Assembly: GCA_026391455.1 (NCBI GenBank)
Contig: JAPLEH010000043.1
Span: forward strand, 83,444 to 147,443
Length of the DNA stretch: 64,000 nt
Reading direction: 5' to 3'
Source: Bacteroidota bacterium
Lineage (GTDB): Bacteria > Bacteroidota > Bacteroidia > Chitinophagales > Chitinophagaceae
Shown here: piece by piece, positions 37,540 to 45,346 of the stretch
Layout: every line of letters begins with the position of its first letter
Position numbering within the stretch: position 1 is the stretch's first letter
Translations under genes and position numbers: made by a program
The notes under the pieces: model-generated
Database searches by the model: none
What the model was told of the DNA's origin: nothing
The model's input: only the letters and a program-made list of their open reading frames with translations

Positions 37540-38166
37540 TCAGAGCTCCAATAGTTTTGCCTTATCCGGATAACTTGTCGTTACAATTAATGTAGTTTTC
37601 CCCTGCCATTGGCGCATATACATCTGTTCATTCCGGAACCAAAGTGTGTATAGGTCAGATGCTTCTGCTATCAGATCAAGGTTTAGCTCCTTATCAACAT
37701 TACTGGTTTTAAGAATTCGGTTATTAAAAACCATTTCAAAGTCCTTTCGGTTTGCGAATTCATTCCATACAGCTAAATGTTCAACAGTTTTGTCAAAGCT
37801 TGAGGCTTTTGGTTCATAATCCTCATAATACACACCATTTTCATCTAAAAAGAACTGCATTTGATAAAGCGTTGTTGCGCAATCAAAAAAATATTTTTGT
37901 TGTGAATATTTCGATTCTCCAAATTCTACAATCGCAGTTTTGCTTGAGATAGGATACCCGCCTTCTCCTTTTATAAGACTAAACCTGATCGGTGCAAGTC
38001 CTGCGTAAAAAATATACCCGCCATATTTTTTTTCAAATTCAATCAGTGGTTCAAATACGGGGGCATTATTATAATGAAAGATCTCCCGAATCGCTGTGTC
38101 GGTCAGTTGTGAGTCTTCTCTTTCGGATGTTTGCAAAAAGTTTGTTGCTCTTGTTGATAATGTCAT
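37540..38166 (-). CDS. SUKH/SMI1-like hypothetical protein, 208 aa
   Basis: From the ATG at 38166 (MTLSTRATNFLQTSE) the protein is soluble. The N-terminal part has PVFEPLIEFEKKYGGYIFYAGLAPIRF, which recalls the EFE..YGG.. core of SMI1/KNR4 (SUKH) proteins, many of which are immunity proteins of polymorphic toxins. The C-terminal half has aromatic-rich helices (LYTLWFRNEQMYMRQW). No matching toxin is visible next to it. The frame stays open for 60 codons upstream into the neighbouring gap, but that part lacks domain character. Confidence 0.5.
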   Translation of the reverse strand: MTLSTRATNFLQTSEREDSQLTDTAIREIFHYNNAPVFEPLIEFEKKYGGYIFYAGLAPIRFSLIKGEGGYPISSKTAIVEFGESKYSQQKYFFDCATTLYQMQFFLDENGVYYEDYEPKASSFDKTVEHLAVWNEFANRKDFEMVFNNRILKTSNVDKELNLDLIAEASDLYTLWFRNEQMYMRQWQGKTTLIVTTSYPDKAKLLEL

Positions 38167-38297
38167 AATTGAAACAGGTATGAATGGCGCCCGGTACCTT
38201 TTTATCCTGGCGATGAATCGGTTTGCAGCACAAAACGCAATAAAATTGCGGGGTACATACGGATGAACGCAGTCTGTGGAATTGTATTTAAATCTGT

Positions 38298-38987
38298 CTA
38301 TTCCTTTATGCATCGAACCGAATGGCCGTCGCCCGATCCCCACCACTCAAATTCACCCCTGTCTGTGTTTCGGATCGCAAAGCATTCGATCTCATCGATC
38401 CCTTTATAAGGCTTATTGGTTGACCACCAAATCGATAATGAGCCCATCCATCTATAACCGTTATTGGCGTTTATTAAAGCACGTTCTCTCACTCCCGAAG
38501 GCAGGGCATTGAAGCCAACGGTATTCGCTCCATTGCCCTGCTCTTCCCAGCCTGTAGTGCTTTTTAGTTTTTTCCCAACCATGCCTTCTATACCTCCTAG
38601 AAAAACATATAGTGTGTGCCAATCAATACCGGAGGGAATACGCCATCCAGCCGGTGCAAGTCCTCTTTTATCGGTTACGGCATACCAATTATATAACTTA
38701 CCATGCACCGCACCATTCGTGCTGTCATTATTATAATAGCACCAGGCAGGTTGTTTTTTTGAAATGGCCCTTTGCCATTCTGCTTTAGTGCTGGCTTGAT
38801 GTATCGTATCGCCGTTTCTAAAAGTTGCAACATTCAGGTTGCGGGCCATCCATACCTGTTTTCCAATGGTGATCTCATCATTTTTTTGCAAAGCCGGTAC
38901 GGGTCGCTCATTATTGATCCACGATGAGATGATCAGCGTAATAATAATCAACGAAGCACTGGAGATATAGGTCTTTTGGTGGTTCAT
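38298..38987 (-). CDS. FISUMP-domain protein with signal anchor, 229 aa
   Basis: The N-terminus (MNHQKTYISSASLIIITLIISSW) is a signal peptide or anchor. The rest is a Fibrobacter succinogenes major paralogous (FISUMP) domain: IGKQVWMARNLNVATFRNGD, WCYYNNDSTNGAVHGKLYNWYAV, GLAPAGWRIPSG and the closing HSVRCIKE. These lectin-like domains occur in secreted Bacteroidota and Fibrobacter proteins; their ligands are unknown. The protein consists of this one domain and appears complete. Confidence 0.85.
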   Translation of the reverse strand: MNHQKTYISSASLIIITLIISSWINNERPVPALQKNDEITIGKQVWMARNLNVATFRNGDTIHQASTKAEWQRAISKKQPAWCYYNNDSTNGAVHGKLYNWYAVTDKRGLAPAGWRIPSGIDWHTLYVFLGGIEGMVGKKLKSTTGWEEQGNGANTVGFNALPSGVRERALINANNGYRWMGSLSIWWSTNKPYKGIDEIECFAIRNTDRGEFEWWGSGDGHSVRCIKE

Positions 38988-39203
38988 TTTTTATTGATTT
39001 GAAGTTATATAATTATAGCTTATGGAATCCATTCCTGCTGGTCGTATATTTATAACACCCGGTCAGAAGGGTCTGCCCGGTTGAAAATGGATAATTGAAA
39101 TTATTAACAAAACGGGACATTCAAAACCGTCTGCCACGATAAATTTACAACGTTGCAAACAGCAGAAGGTTCAGCTGGCAGCGAGTGGAATATGCTGCAG
39201 GGC

Positions 39204-39725
39204 TTAATCGTAAAAATATATTCCTTTTATATTGTTTTGAATATGGCAGGGTGTTAAATAATTGCTGTCCAGTTGCCGCCATTTTAGTTGGTTTTTGTTT
39301 CGGTTGTAATAGGCTTGCACTTGTTGCCTGAATCTTAACCGGTTAGCGGCGATGTATTCAAATATTCCTAATTGGCAGCCATCTTCGATTACGTCGCATT
39401 GTACTTGTGTAACAGCAAAGAAAGGAAGTGGTAATATTTCTTTTAGTGTGAGGAAAGCAATGTCGCCAAAGGCCAGATTTGTTTTCTTACACTTATCCCT
39501 TGCGTTTGTCATTGTACTGTCAGCTAACTGATCGATCAACAACTGAATGGCATCCATTCTGTTTGCTATAATTCTCCAGGTGACCGCAGTACAGGCAAAT
39601 GGATCGCCCTGCAAATACTTTATACTGTCAACCTGTTTTTGAAGCTGGGTTTGAGCGTTGCTGCAATGGATGAAGATGGTGCATACACAAATGGTAATGC
39701 CGATGTTTTTTATAATCTGTTTCAT
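39204..39725 (-). CDS. Secreted hypothetical protein, 173 aa
   Basis: The signal peptide (MKQIIKNIGITICVCTIFIHCSNAQ) probably ends near NAQ. The mature part is helical and has five Cys (FACTAVTW, DKCKKTNLAFG, VQCDVIEDGCQLG, TPCHIQ), suggesting disulfides outside the cytoplasm. The segment LAFGDIAFLTLKEILPLPFF resembles a pattern seen in small Bacteroidota secreted proteins, but I cannot name it. It follows the next gene by 48 bp, without an attC-like repeat in between, so the two probably form one cassette or operon. Confidence 0.6.
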   Translation of the reverse strand: MKQIIKNIGITICVCTIFIHCSNAQTQLQKQVDSIKYLQGDPFACTAVTWRIIANRMDAIQLLIDQLADSTMTNARDKCKKTNLAFGDIAFLTLKEILPLPFFAVTQVQCDVIEDGCQLGIFEYIAANRLRFRQQVQAYYNRNKNQLKWRQLDSNYLTPCHIQNNIKGIYFYD

Positions 39726-39773
39726 ATTTACTGATTCCTTATGCCCGGACTGTAAGCCTGATTTTATGCACTG

Positions 39774-40397
39774 TTATTTTTGTATCAAATCACTCTTTAC
39801 ATAATAATGCGGATATCCATGCAGCATCATAAAATAATATACAATCAGGTACATGGTTTCCGATTCAAATATACTCAGCACCGTCATATGTTTGGGTCCA
39901 GCTTTGGAAGCCCGGTTTCTGTGTAATTCGTAGAAGGAGGACGATTGTAACAACTTTAGCCGGCTTTGTAAACTATCATACCTCGTTTCTGTATTTGAAG
40001 TATCTGAAAGGGTGTTCAGTAATTTTTCTTCTTTTTCTACTCTCATTGAATCTTCGGCAGACAGCTTCACCCAGGTGTGACGATCTTTGTAAAATTCTTT
40101 TTTTGTTTTAACCCTGATAAAAATACTGTCGAAATTGGCCACATCCAGATTTATGAGACGCATCTTATAGCATTTGATCAGGTCTAGTTCCAGCTCTAAT
40201 TCAGCCGGATACATTTTGCGCAGCGTTGCGGTATCATACTTCGGGTATTCGGCAAGTAAGGATACATTTCCATATAGCTCTGACACATTCTTAAAGAACC
40301 AGCGAAATGTACTTTCGTTCATGTTTTGCCCGCGTGCGGATTGGAATAGGAAAACATGGAATAGGCATACCAGTATGATCGGTTTACAATTTTTCAT
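39774..40397 (-). CDS. Secreted hypothetical protein, 207 aa
   Basis: It begins with a signal peptide (MKNCKPIILVCLFHVFLFQSARG, cleavage before QNMNES). The mature protein is alpha-helical and charged (YPAELELELDLIKCYKMRLI, RVEKEEKLLNTLSDTSNTE). A hydrophobic C-terminal stretch (SETMYLIVYYFMMLHGYPHYY) may be buried. I recognise no domain. Its start lies 14 bp from the end of a long inverted repeat (40413-40638), the same arrangement as its neighbours. Confidence 0.6.
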   Translation of the reverse strand: MKNCKPIILVCLFHVFLFQSARGQNMNESTFRWFFKNVSELYGNVSLLAEYPKYDTATLRKMYPAELELELDLIKCYKMRLINLDVANFDSIFIRVKTKKEFYKDRHTWVKLSAEDSMRVEKEEKLLNTLSDTSNTETRYDSLQSRLKLLQSSSFYELHRNRASKAGPKHMTVLSIFESETMYLIVYYFMMLHGYPHYYVKSDLIQK

Positions 40398-40412
40398 GGC
40401 GGAGGTATTGAG

Positions 40413-40638
40413 CGTTACCTGCAGGTACCTTTAAGATAGGAAATTATTACTTCGCTTTTCCCAGATCACTTCCTTTTTGAAAAATTTAATGATTTCGACC
40501 CAATCCTGTTGCTTTCGGGAAGTACTACCCGTTTACAGGCAGGTGGGTGTGTCGGTCTCCCGTGCTGAAGGTCAATGGATTTACTCCTGTGATAACTCCA
40601 CTATCAGGCCCCACTATTGGCAATGCTTATGTTGTGCG
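40413..40638 (-). repeat. attC-like imperfect palindrome D
   Basis: On the minus strand the element begins CGCACAACATAAGC, inside the last codons of the membrane-protein gene 40604-41062, and ends CAGGTAACG, 14 bp before the start at 40397. Its left part shares GCCAAT.GTGG.GCCTGA with the elements at 41081-41305 and 42231-42423. The stop codon of the upstream gene lies inside the repeat. Confidence 0.5.
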
Positions 40639-41062
40639 ACTTCTTCTTCGTGGTCGACGACCAAATTAGCGAACAAAATATTACTGAAAATATCAGACTG
40701 CAATGAGCAATGAGAATTAAGCCTGTATCGTAGTCCCTGAATTTAGTCAAGTTTCTAAAAAGCTCAAGCGTAATAAGCTCTCCTGAAACAAATAAAGAGA
40801 AAAAATTAAGAATTATAAGTTCGAAAATTACCGTTAAAAATATAAACACTGTTAGCCGTAATTTTTCTGGTTTGAATAGCTTGGCAACGAATAAACTTTG
40901 GAAAAATATAGCCACAATGGAAAAGGAAATAAAATATATGGACATATACCCGCTAAATTCTTCGTAAAGCTTAAGCACTAACACGGAAATAATTATAGAA
41001 AGCAAAATGAATATAAAATGTATTCGTGTAAACAACTTAATATATTTTCTTTCCAAATTCAT
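40604..41062 (-). CDS. Four-helix membrane protein, 152 aa
   Basis: I use the ATG at 41062 (MNLERKYIKLF). The ORF's extra 40 codons upstream are simply the intergenic repeat read in frame. Four hydrophobic segments follow (about residues 10-30, 37-58, 65-90 and 115-138). The last codons, including the stop, are supplied by the next repeat (HNISIANSGA). Such use of repeat sequence as gene end is typical for cassette arrays. The function is unknown. Confidence 0.55.
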   Translation of the reverse strand: MNLERKYIKLFTRIHFIFILLSIIISVLVLKLYEEFSGYMSIYFISFSIVAIFFQSLFVAKLFKPEKLRLTVFIFLTVIFELIILNFFSLFVSGELITLELFRNLTKFRDYDTGLILIAHCSLIFSVIFCSLIWSSTTKKKSHNISIANSGA

Positions 41063-41080
41063 ATATAGTCGGTTTCGCAC

Positions 41081-41305
41081 AACGTGCAGGTATTGCAGAT
41101 GGTGGGGAATTTTATTTTCCTCCGCCGGAACCGCCGCCTGGCTTTTAGATAAAGTTAAATAATACGAACTAAAGCTGGACATTACTTAGCTACCGGCTGA
41201 CAGGTTCGTTAAACCCCGAGCCCAGCAGAGTAGCATTATCCGGATAGCTATCGGGGCTGATTGCACCAATGTCAGGCTCCACAATTGGCCAAACGCCTTG
41301 TTAGC
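41081..41305 (-). repeat. attC-like imperfect palindrome A
   Basis: On the minus strand it runs from GCTAACAAGGCGTTTGG, 5 bp after the stop of the upstream gene, to TACCTGCACGTTGTGCG, about 18 bp before the next ATG. Its right half (about 41081-41180) is nearly identical to that of the element at 44183-44403, including AACTTTATCTAAAAGCCAGG. Near its left end it carries CCGATAGCTATCCGG, a near-palindrome. Confidence 0.65.
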
Positions 41306-41310
41306 AGAAA

Positions 41311-42210
41311 TTAATACTTATACACTTTTATTTTCTTTCCGACAAGTAATTTACGGTCACTTTCCGTTAATGAGTCTTTCCATCCGATGAGATACTGGGT
41401 CATGGGTGAAATATCAAGTTTTTCAATCTGGCGGTATGTATAAGCCATCACTTCATTCGGATAGGCTTTCATAATGGCAACCCTGTTTTTTACAGATTTC
41501 CTTTTCCTTTCAAAAGGCGAAATATATAAATCCAATGCCCCAAACACATGCAGAAATTCATGCGCAATAACAGCGGGATACTTAAAGCTGACAATGGCAA
41601 ACTCCGTCTTGAGGCCAGCAGATGTAAACATGGCCAACGAAATCTCATTGGTGTAATAATTATTGATGAAATACATTAAGACCACATTGTCTGTTTTATA
41701 TTTATCACGAAGCCTGGCAATTAATCGTTCCCTGTTGGTAATAGCATTTTTGGTGGTCGCAACAGCTGAAGTGTCCTCAGTGAATGCGTCTTTGGTTTTT
41801 CGGGCAATGGCGTTGGCCCAATTGTCAATCATGTCAATACCGTCATTGGAAAACAGCATGCCTGATAATGATTCACCATACAGGTGTTGTTCTATAGGAA
41901 TTTTTCCTTTATTCACATGAAAATCCAACTTAATCTTTAACGGTACATTGTTGGTCTTCGCTTTTTCTTCTATCCAGGCGATCGATTTTCGTATCGAATC
42001 TAAAGTGGAACTGATGTCATAGCCTGTCCATGGTTTGGCTTGCCGGGTGTCTACAAATATGGCATATAACAAAACGTCGCCATAAAGCTTTTTACAAACA
42101 TTATTATTGACAGTACTGATTGCGTACGCATTTTTTGTTCTATAGTAATTATGATTACAGGAAAGGGATATTATAATCCCCACGATAAGAAAGCAGCTGG
42201 TAAATCTCAT
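41311..42210 (-). CDS. Lipoprotein with metzincin-like zinc motif, 299 aa
   Basis: From the ATG at 42210 the N-terminus MRFTSCFLIVGIIISLSC is a lipoprotein signal with Cys18 as anchor; the ORF's 27 further codons are repeat sequence. Near residue 215, AVIAHEFLHVFGALDLY gives HExxHxxGxxD, the zinc motif of metzincin metalloproteases with Asp as third-ligand variant. No downstream Met-turn could be assigned with confidence. It is predicted to be an outer-surface or periplasmic metallopeptidase, with substrate unknown. Its stop lies 5 bp before the next repeat. Confidence 0.72.
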   Translation of the reverse strand: MRFTSCFLIVGIIISLSCNHNYYRTKNAYAISTVNNNVCKKLYGDVLLYAIFVDTRQAKPWTGYDISSTLDSIRKSIAWIEEKAKTNNVPLKIKLDFHVNKGKIPIEQHLYGESLSGMLFSNDGIDMIDNWANAIARKTKDAFTEDTSAVATTKNAITNRERLIARLRDKYKTDNVVLMYFINNYYTNEISLAMFTSAGLKTEFAIVSFKYPAVIAHEFLHVFGALDLYISPFERKRKSVKNRVAIMKAYPNEVMAYTYRQIEKLDISPMTQYLIGWKDSLTESDRKLLVGKKIKVYKY

Positions 42211-42230
42211 TTGGTGAATTTTGTTGTGGC

Positions 42231-42423
42231 TAATGTGCAGGTATGGCCGATGTACAGGAAATTGCATTCCGGCCGGCGGGAACTGCTGCATGGCTTATGG
42301 ATAAAGTTAATGACTAAGAACTAAGACCGGGGTACTTTAAACAATATTTTAACTAAATATAATAGAATAACCGCTCGTGATTGGTGCTATGATCAGGACC
42401 ATTATTGGCAATACCAATGTTAG
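42231..42423 (-). repeat. attC-like imperfect palindrome C
   Basis: On the minus strand it starts CTAACATTGGTATTGCC, 9 bp after a stop codon, and ends CATACCTGCACATTAG, about 20 bp before the next ATG. The two ends are imperfect inverted copies of each other (CTAAC..TTGGTATTGCCAAT against CTAATG.GCAGGTATGGCCGAT). It shares its inner right half in diverged form with elements A and B. Confidence 0.62.
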
Positions 42424-42432
42424 TGATAGTAT

Positions 42433-43236
42433 TTATTTGTCAGCCATTAATGAATGCATATACACGAAGGATTTTGTGTCTTCTATTATGCTGAAACAAC
42501 CAGACATAGATTTCACAGTTGGCATTTGTTCAAATATTTGCTCAATCCATTTGTCAATAGCTGCACTGTTACTGAAACTATCTTTATGTTTCCAATAATA
42601 TTCTATGGCAGTCAATCTGCTGGCGGGATTTATTGAATACATGAGCAAAATCACCTGGTCATTTGTGAGACTGTCTTTGATTTCCAAAAAAGTCTTTCGG
42701 TTTAGCATTATCACACCACCACCTGCATAGCCATACATGGTGCCTGAATTCGGTGTCATGTAATGGACTATTTTTTCCGGAATATTTTTTATTGCTCCTG
42801 AGTATTGAATCAGCGGTTGTAAAATTGCCGATTGATTAAAACAGAGCGTTTGAATTTCAGATTTTGAATACGCGAAATAGTCACCATACCACTTTCTGTA
42901 TCGCTTTTGCAATCCTTTTTCTTCCGGTAGTTCTGGTGTCAACGAATAACTAACTAAGTTGTCATTATAGTAAAAGAATTTTGCTGAAATGGAAATGTAG
43001 CCGCCCCCAATACCCGGTGTCCACATGGTCCAACCAAAACCTAAATTCTCTTTTGTAATGTTACACTTTTGAATTCGCTGCGTTTTAAAATACTGTTCAA
43101 TTTCTTTGGGATTGTTTTTGTCTAGGTTGGTGACTGCAGTGATCAGCTTTTTGTCAGTATGTGTCCAAAAAGGATTAAAAGCAAAGGTCTTACAACTTGC
43201 TAAAACAAATGTCGCTATAATTAGTAGGTCTCTCAT
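42433..43236 (-). CDS. Secreted hypothetical protein, 267 aa
   Basis: The N-terminus (MRDLLIIATFVLASCKTFAF) is a signal peptide and might be a lipoprotein signal (LASC). The mature protein has a Gly-rich beta part (GFGWTMWTPGIGGGYISISAKFFYYN) and a helical C-terminal part (KDSLTNDQVILLMYSINPASR, AIEYYWKHKD). I recognise no family. It starts 13 bp after the end of one repeat and stops 9 bp before the next, a clean single-gene unit. Confidence 0.6.
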   Translation of the reverse strand: MRDLLIIATFVLASCKTFAFNPFWTHTDKKLITAVTNLDKNNPKEIEQYFKTQRIQKCNITKENLGFGWTMWTPGIGGGYISISAKFFYYNDNLVSYSLTPELPEEKGLQKRYRKWYGDYFAYSKSEIQTLCFNQSAILQPLIQYSGAIKNIPEKIVHYMTPNSGTMYGYAGGGVIMLNRKTFLEIKDSLTNDQVILLMYSINPASRLTAIEYYWKHKDSFSNSAAIDKWIEQIFEQMPTVKSMSGCFSIIEDTKSFVYMHSLMADK

Positions 43237-43248
43237 TAATATTATAAC

Positions 43249-43439
43249 TAACGAGCGGGGCTTTATGCTTTGCTTATATTGCGTGTTCCACTAAACCGTA
43301 CCGTCGCTGACCAAAGTTACAAAAGTTGAGAATATGATCTGCAACTGGACAGTGTTACATATAGCCGGGACTGAAGCAGCGTTTTGTTAAGTTGATCAGG
43401 ATTTATTCGTCTAGCCAGCATAGTAACCTTTGTTGTGCG
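43249..43439 (-). repeat. attC-like imperfect palindrome (diverged copy)
   Basis: On the minus strand it begins CGCACAACAAAGG, about 11 bp after the stop at 43451, and ends GGGGCTTTATGCT reversed as AGCATAAAGCCCCGCTCGTTAG, 13 bp before the ATG at 43236. Inner sequence differs from elements A-C except for short pieces such as CCTGATCA. It has the same position and end structure. Confidence 0.45.
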
Positions 43440-43450
43440 TAGTCTGTTGA

Positions 43451-44161
43451 TTATTTGATTTTGCCTACAGTCTTAATTAAATAGCCAACGAGTTTCGAAT
43501 GAACTTTAGATAGGCAAGATCCCTTGCTTATCAGATCAATACCATTTGCACGAATATAAAAATCAGTGTTGGTGATATCTTCACCACCCTCTCCTCTATA
43601 CTCAGGAAGCATAAAGATCAGGGATTTCGAAAGTGTATCAATAAACTCTTTATACTTCTCTTCAGTTAATGTATATTGTTTATAAGCTACGGGTTGTTCA
43701 GATGGCATAATCCAATCACCTTCAATGAATTTTATAGTTCTATCGCTCCGTATGATAATTCTTCCACTTCCTGTCCATCCATAGCTATCTAATCTTAGTG
43801 AATCAAATTCCGTTATTGGCAAGATCCGGTTTTTAATGTTCACAAATTGCATTGTGTCAGCGTGTTCATACGAAGTGTAAATAAAGGTTAAGGTATCTGG
43901 TGACCGATGAAGTAACTTATAGGAATGCCGCAGTTCCATATCACTATGATGATGCATTAATGTTAAGACCAGGCTTTCTTTGAGAAATTCATACTTTTCC
44001 GGAAAAGCTCTGAAAGAGGCAGCCATCACCGTATCGTTGATGAAATCAATCTGGTCAAGTTTATCATTAACAAATGACTTTCCCGTGTACGGATTTGTTT
44101 GGCTTTGCGCGCAATTGACAATCAACAGACAACTAACTAAAAAGGTAATTATGACTTTCAT
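43451..44161 (-). CDS. Secreted hypothetical protein, 236 aa
   Basis: The signal peptide MKVIITFLVSCLLIVNCAQSQ may be cleaved after SQ or processed as a lipoprotein at NC. The mature part has alternating beta strands (DFINDTVMAASF, DTLTFIYTSYEHADTMQFVNI, SGRIIIRSDRTIKFIEGDW) and a C-terminal helix with a Gly/Asp-rich loop (YRGEGGEDITNTDFYIRA). No known domain is recognised. It lies between two attC-like repeats. Confidence 0.6.
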   Translation of the reverse strand: MKVIITFLVSCLLIVNCAQSQTNPYTGKSFVNDKLDQIDFINDTVMAASFRAFPEKYEFLKESLVLTLMHHHSDMELRHSYKLLHRSPDTLTFIYTSYEHADTMQFVNIKNRILPITEFDSLRLDSYGWTGSGRIIIRSDRTIKFIEGDWIMPSEQPVAYKQYTLTEEKYKEFIDTLSKSLIFMLPEYRGEGGEDITNTDFYIRANGIDLISKGSCLSKVHSKLVGYLIKTVGKIK

Positions 44162-44182
44162 GATACTCTTATAAACGACAGG

Positions 44183-44403
44183 TAACGGGCAGGTATTACC
44201 GATGGTGGGGAATTTTATATTCTTCCGCCCGGAACTGCCGCCTGGCTTTTAGATAAAGTTAAATATTTAGAACTAAAGCCGATAGCTATCGGCTGGGCAT
44301 TACTTAGCTATCGGGGCTGATTGCTTCATCTCCATCCCTACTATCAACCCTACACCGGGATTGCCACGCAACATCACCTTTTCAGTTTCTGTAATATTCG
44401 TTA
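44183..44403 (-). repeat. attC-like imperfect palindrome B with TAACG/CGTTA ends
   Basis: The element has exact inverted 5-bp ends: TAACG at 44183-44187 and CGTTA at 44399-44403. Its right half matches element A closely. Inside is the perfect 18-bp palindrome AGCCGATAGCTATCGGCT (44277-44294). It starts 10 bp after the stop of 44414-44923 and ends about 20 bp before the ATG at 44161. Confidence 0.65.
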
Positions 44404-44413
44404 CTCCTCGCCA

Positions 44414-44923
44414 TTAACTATTTATTTTTTTGTATCTCCCCCAACGATATACTGCGAACAGCAACATAGCCAGTATCAGCAATTGAATAACCGTGAGACA
44501 ATTTGTTATAAATGCTGGTACCGGGTTTTGTCTTAATTCAGGAAGTTTGTCTGGCCCAAGTGCCGACAGGGGTGGATATACTGTCCAACTGGCAGTAAAG
44601 GTTTGAGAAAGGGATTTGATCAGCAGCGTCAATGTAATCACCAGCGAAACACCACTTACCAAAAGTACCCAGTTTGAAATGGCAATGCGAAAGGAATTAC
44701 GATATGCTCTGATAAAGAATACAAGGAATGTGACTAATAAAAAGAGGGGTGGTATAACGTAAATCGCCGGAACAGTAAAGTACGTATCGTGTATATGAAT
44801 GTCTGTGGAATTATGTAAAATGGTTTTTCCAAACAGCAAGAATAGCAATGCACAGGTAACCCCGATTGAAACGGCCAACCATATCATTTCTATAAAAATA
44901 TGCCTGGAGTTTTTTTGCATCAT
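44414..44923 (-). CDS. Membrane protein with IHDTYF motif, 169 aa
   Basis: Four hydrophobic segments (about 12-32, 50-70, 80-102 and 138-158) mark an integral membrane protein. The loop NSTDIHIHDTYFTVPAIYVI carries the HDTYF element seen in subunit I of heme-copper oxidases and in many short orphan Bacteroidota membrane proteins. The rest of an oxidase is missing, so oxidase activity is not expected. It is the most upstream minus-strand gene of the first half of the island. Confidence 0.68.
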   Translation of the reverse strand: MMQKNSRHIFIEMIWLAVSIGVTCALLFLLFGKTILHNSTDIHIHDTYFTVPAIYVIPPLFLLVTFLVFFIRAYRNSFRIAISNWVLLVSGVSLVITLTLLIKSLSQTFTASWTVYPPLSALGPDKLPELRQNPVPAFITNCLTVIQLLILAMLLFAVYRWGRYKKINS

Positions 44924-45346
44924 GCGATTTTACAAGTTGAATTGTAATATATGGCTACCTGCTTTTCATAGCGGGATTTGAAAATCGTTAGCGGGCCACT
45001 ACTGCACAACGAATACTTATCCTTGAAGGTAAGCACAAAATACCAGTTGGATAATCGGCTACGTTTCTACGCCCGGCCACAGGCCGGTACCATAGCGACT
45101 ACCATCCATAACCCCAATAGATAATCATTTCCCCCTTTTCATCTATCAAAATGCATATTCAACAACAAAAAACGACGCTCACAAGTTTCCACCCCTTTCG
45201 CACTCCCCAAAACACTTAAGTATCAACACCTGCATTGTATCTTGCAGGCCGTTTAGCCACAGCCCGTACATAACACCTGTAGATAGATATTTCCCCGACA
45301 GACAAACAATAGGTCAACTTTAATTTTTAATAACAAAACCTTTCTT
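44924..45346. other. Divergent intergenic region with partial island repeat and small hairpin
   Basis: These 423 bp hold no gene. The part at about 44990-45030 (minus strand GTTGTGCAGTAG...CGCTAACG) looks like a partial attC-like end. CCTGCA/TGCAGG (45229-45234 and 45243-45248) form a hairpin about 100 bp before the plus-strand gene; a related structure precedes the small gene at 54806. The final stretch is AT-rich and probably holds the plus-strand promoter. Confidence 0.45.

Noticed and set aside
40413..44403. Palindromic gaps considered as insertion sequences or MITEs
   Set aside because: No transposase, no consistent target-site duplication and no uniform length; placement at gene stop and start in one direction fits cassette sites better. 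The MITE reading remains possible.
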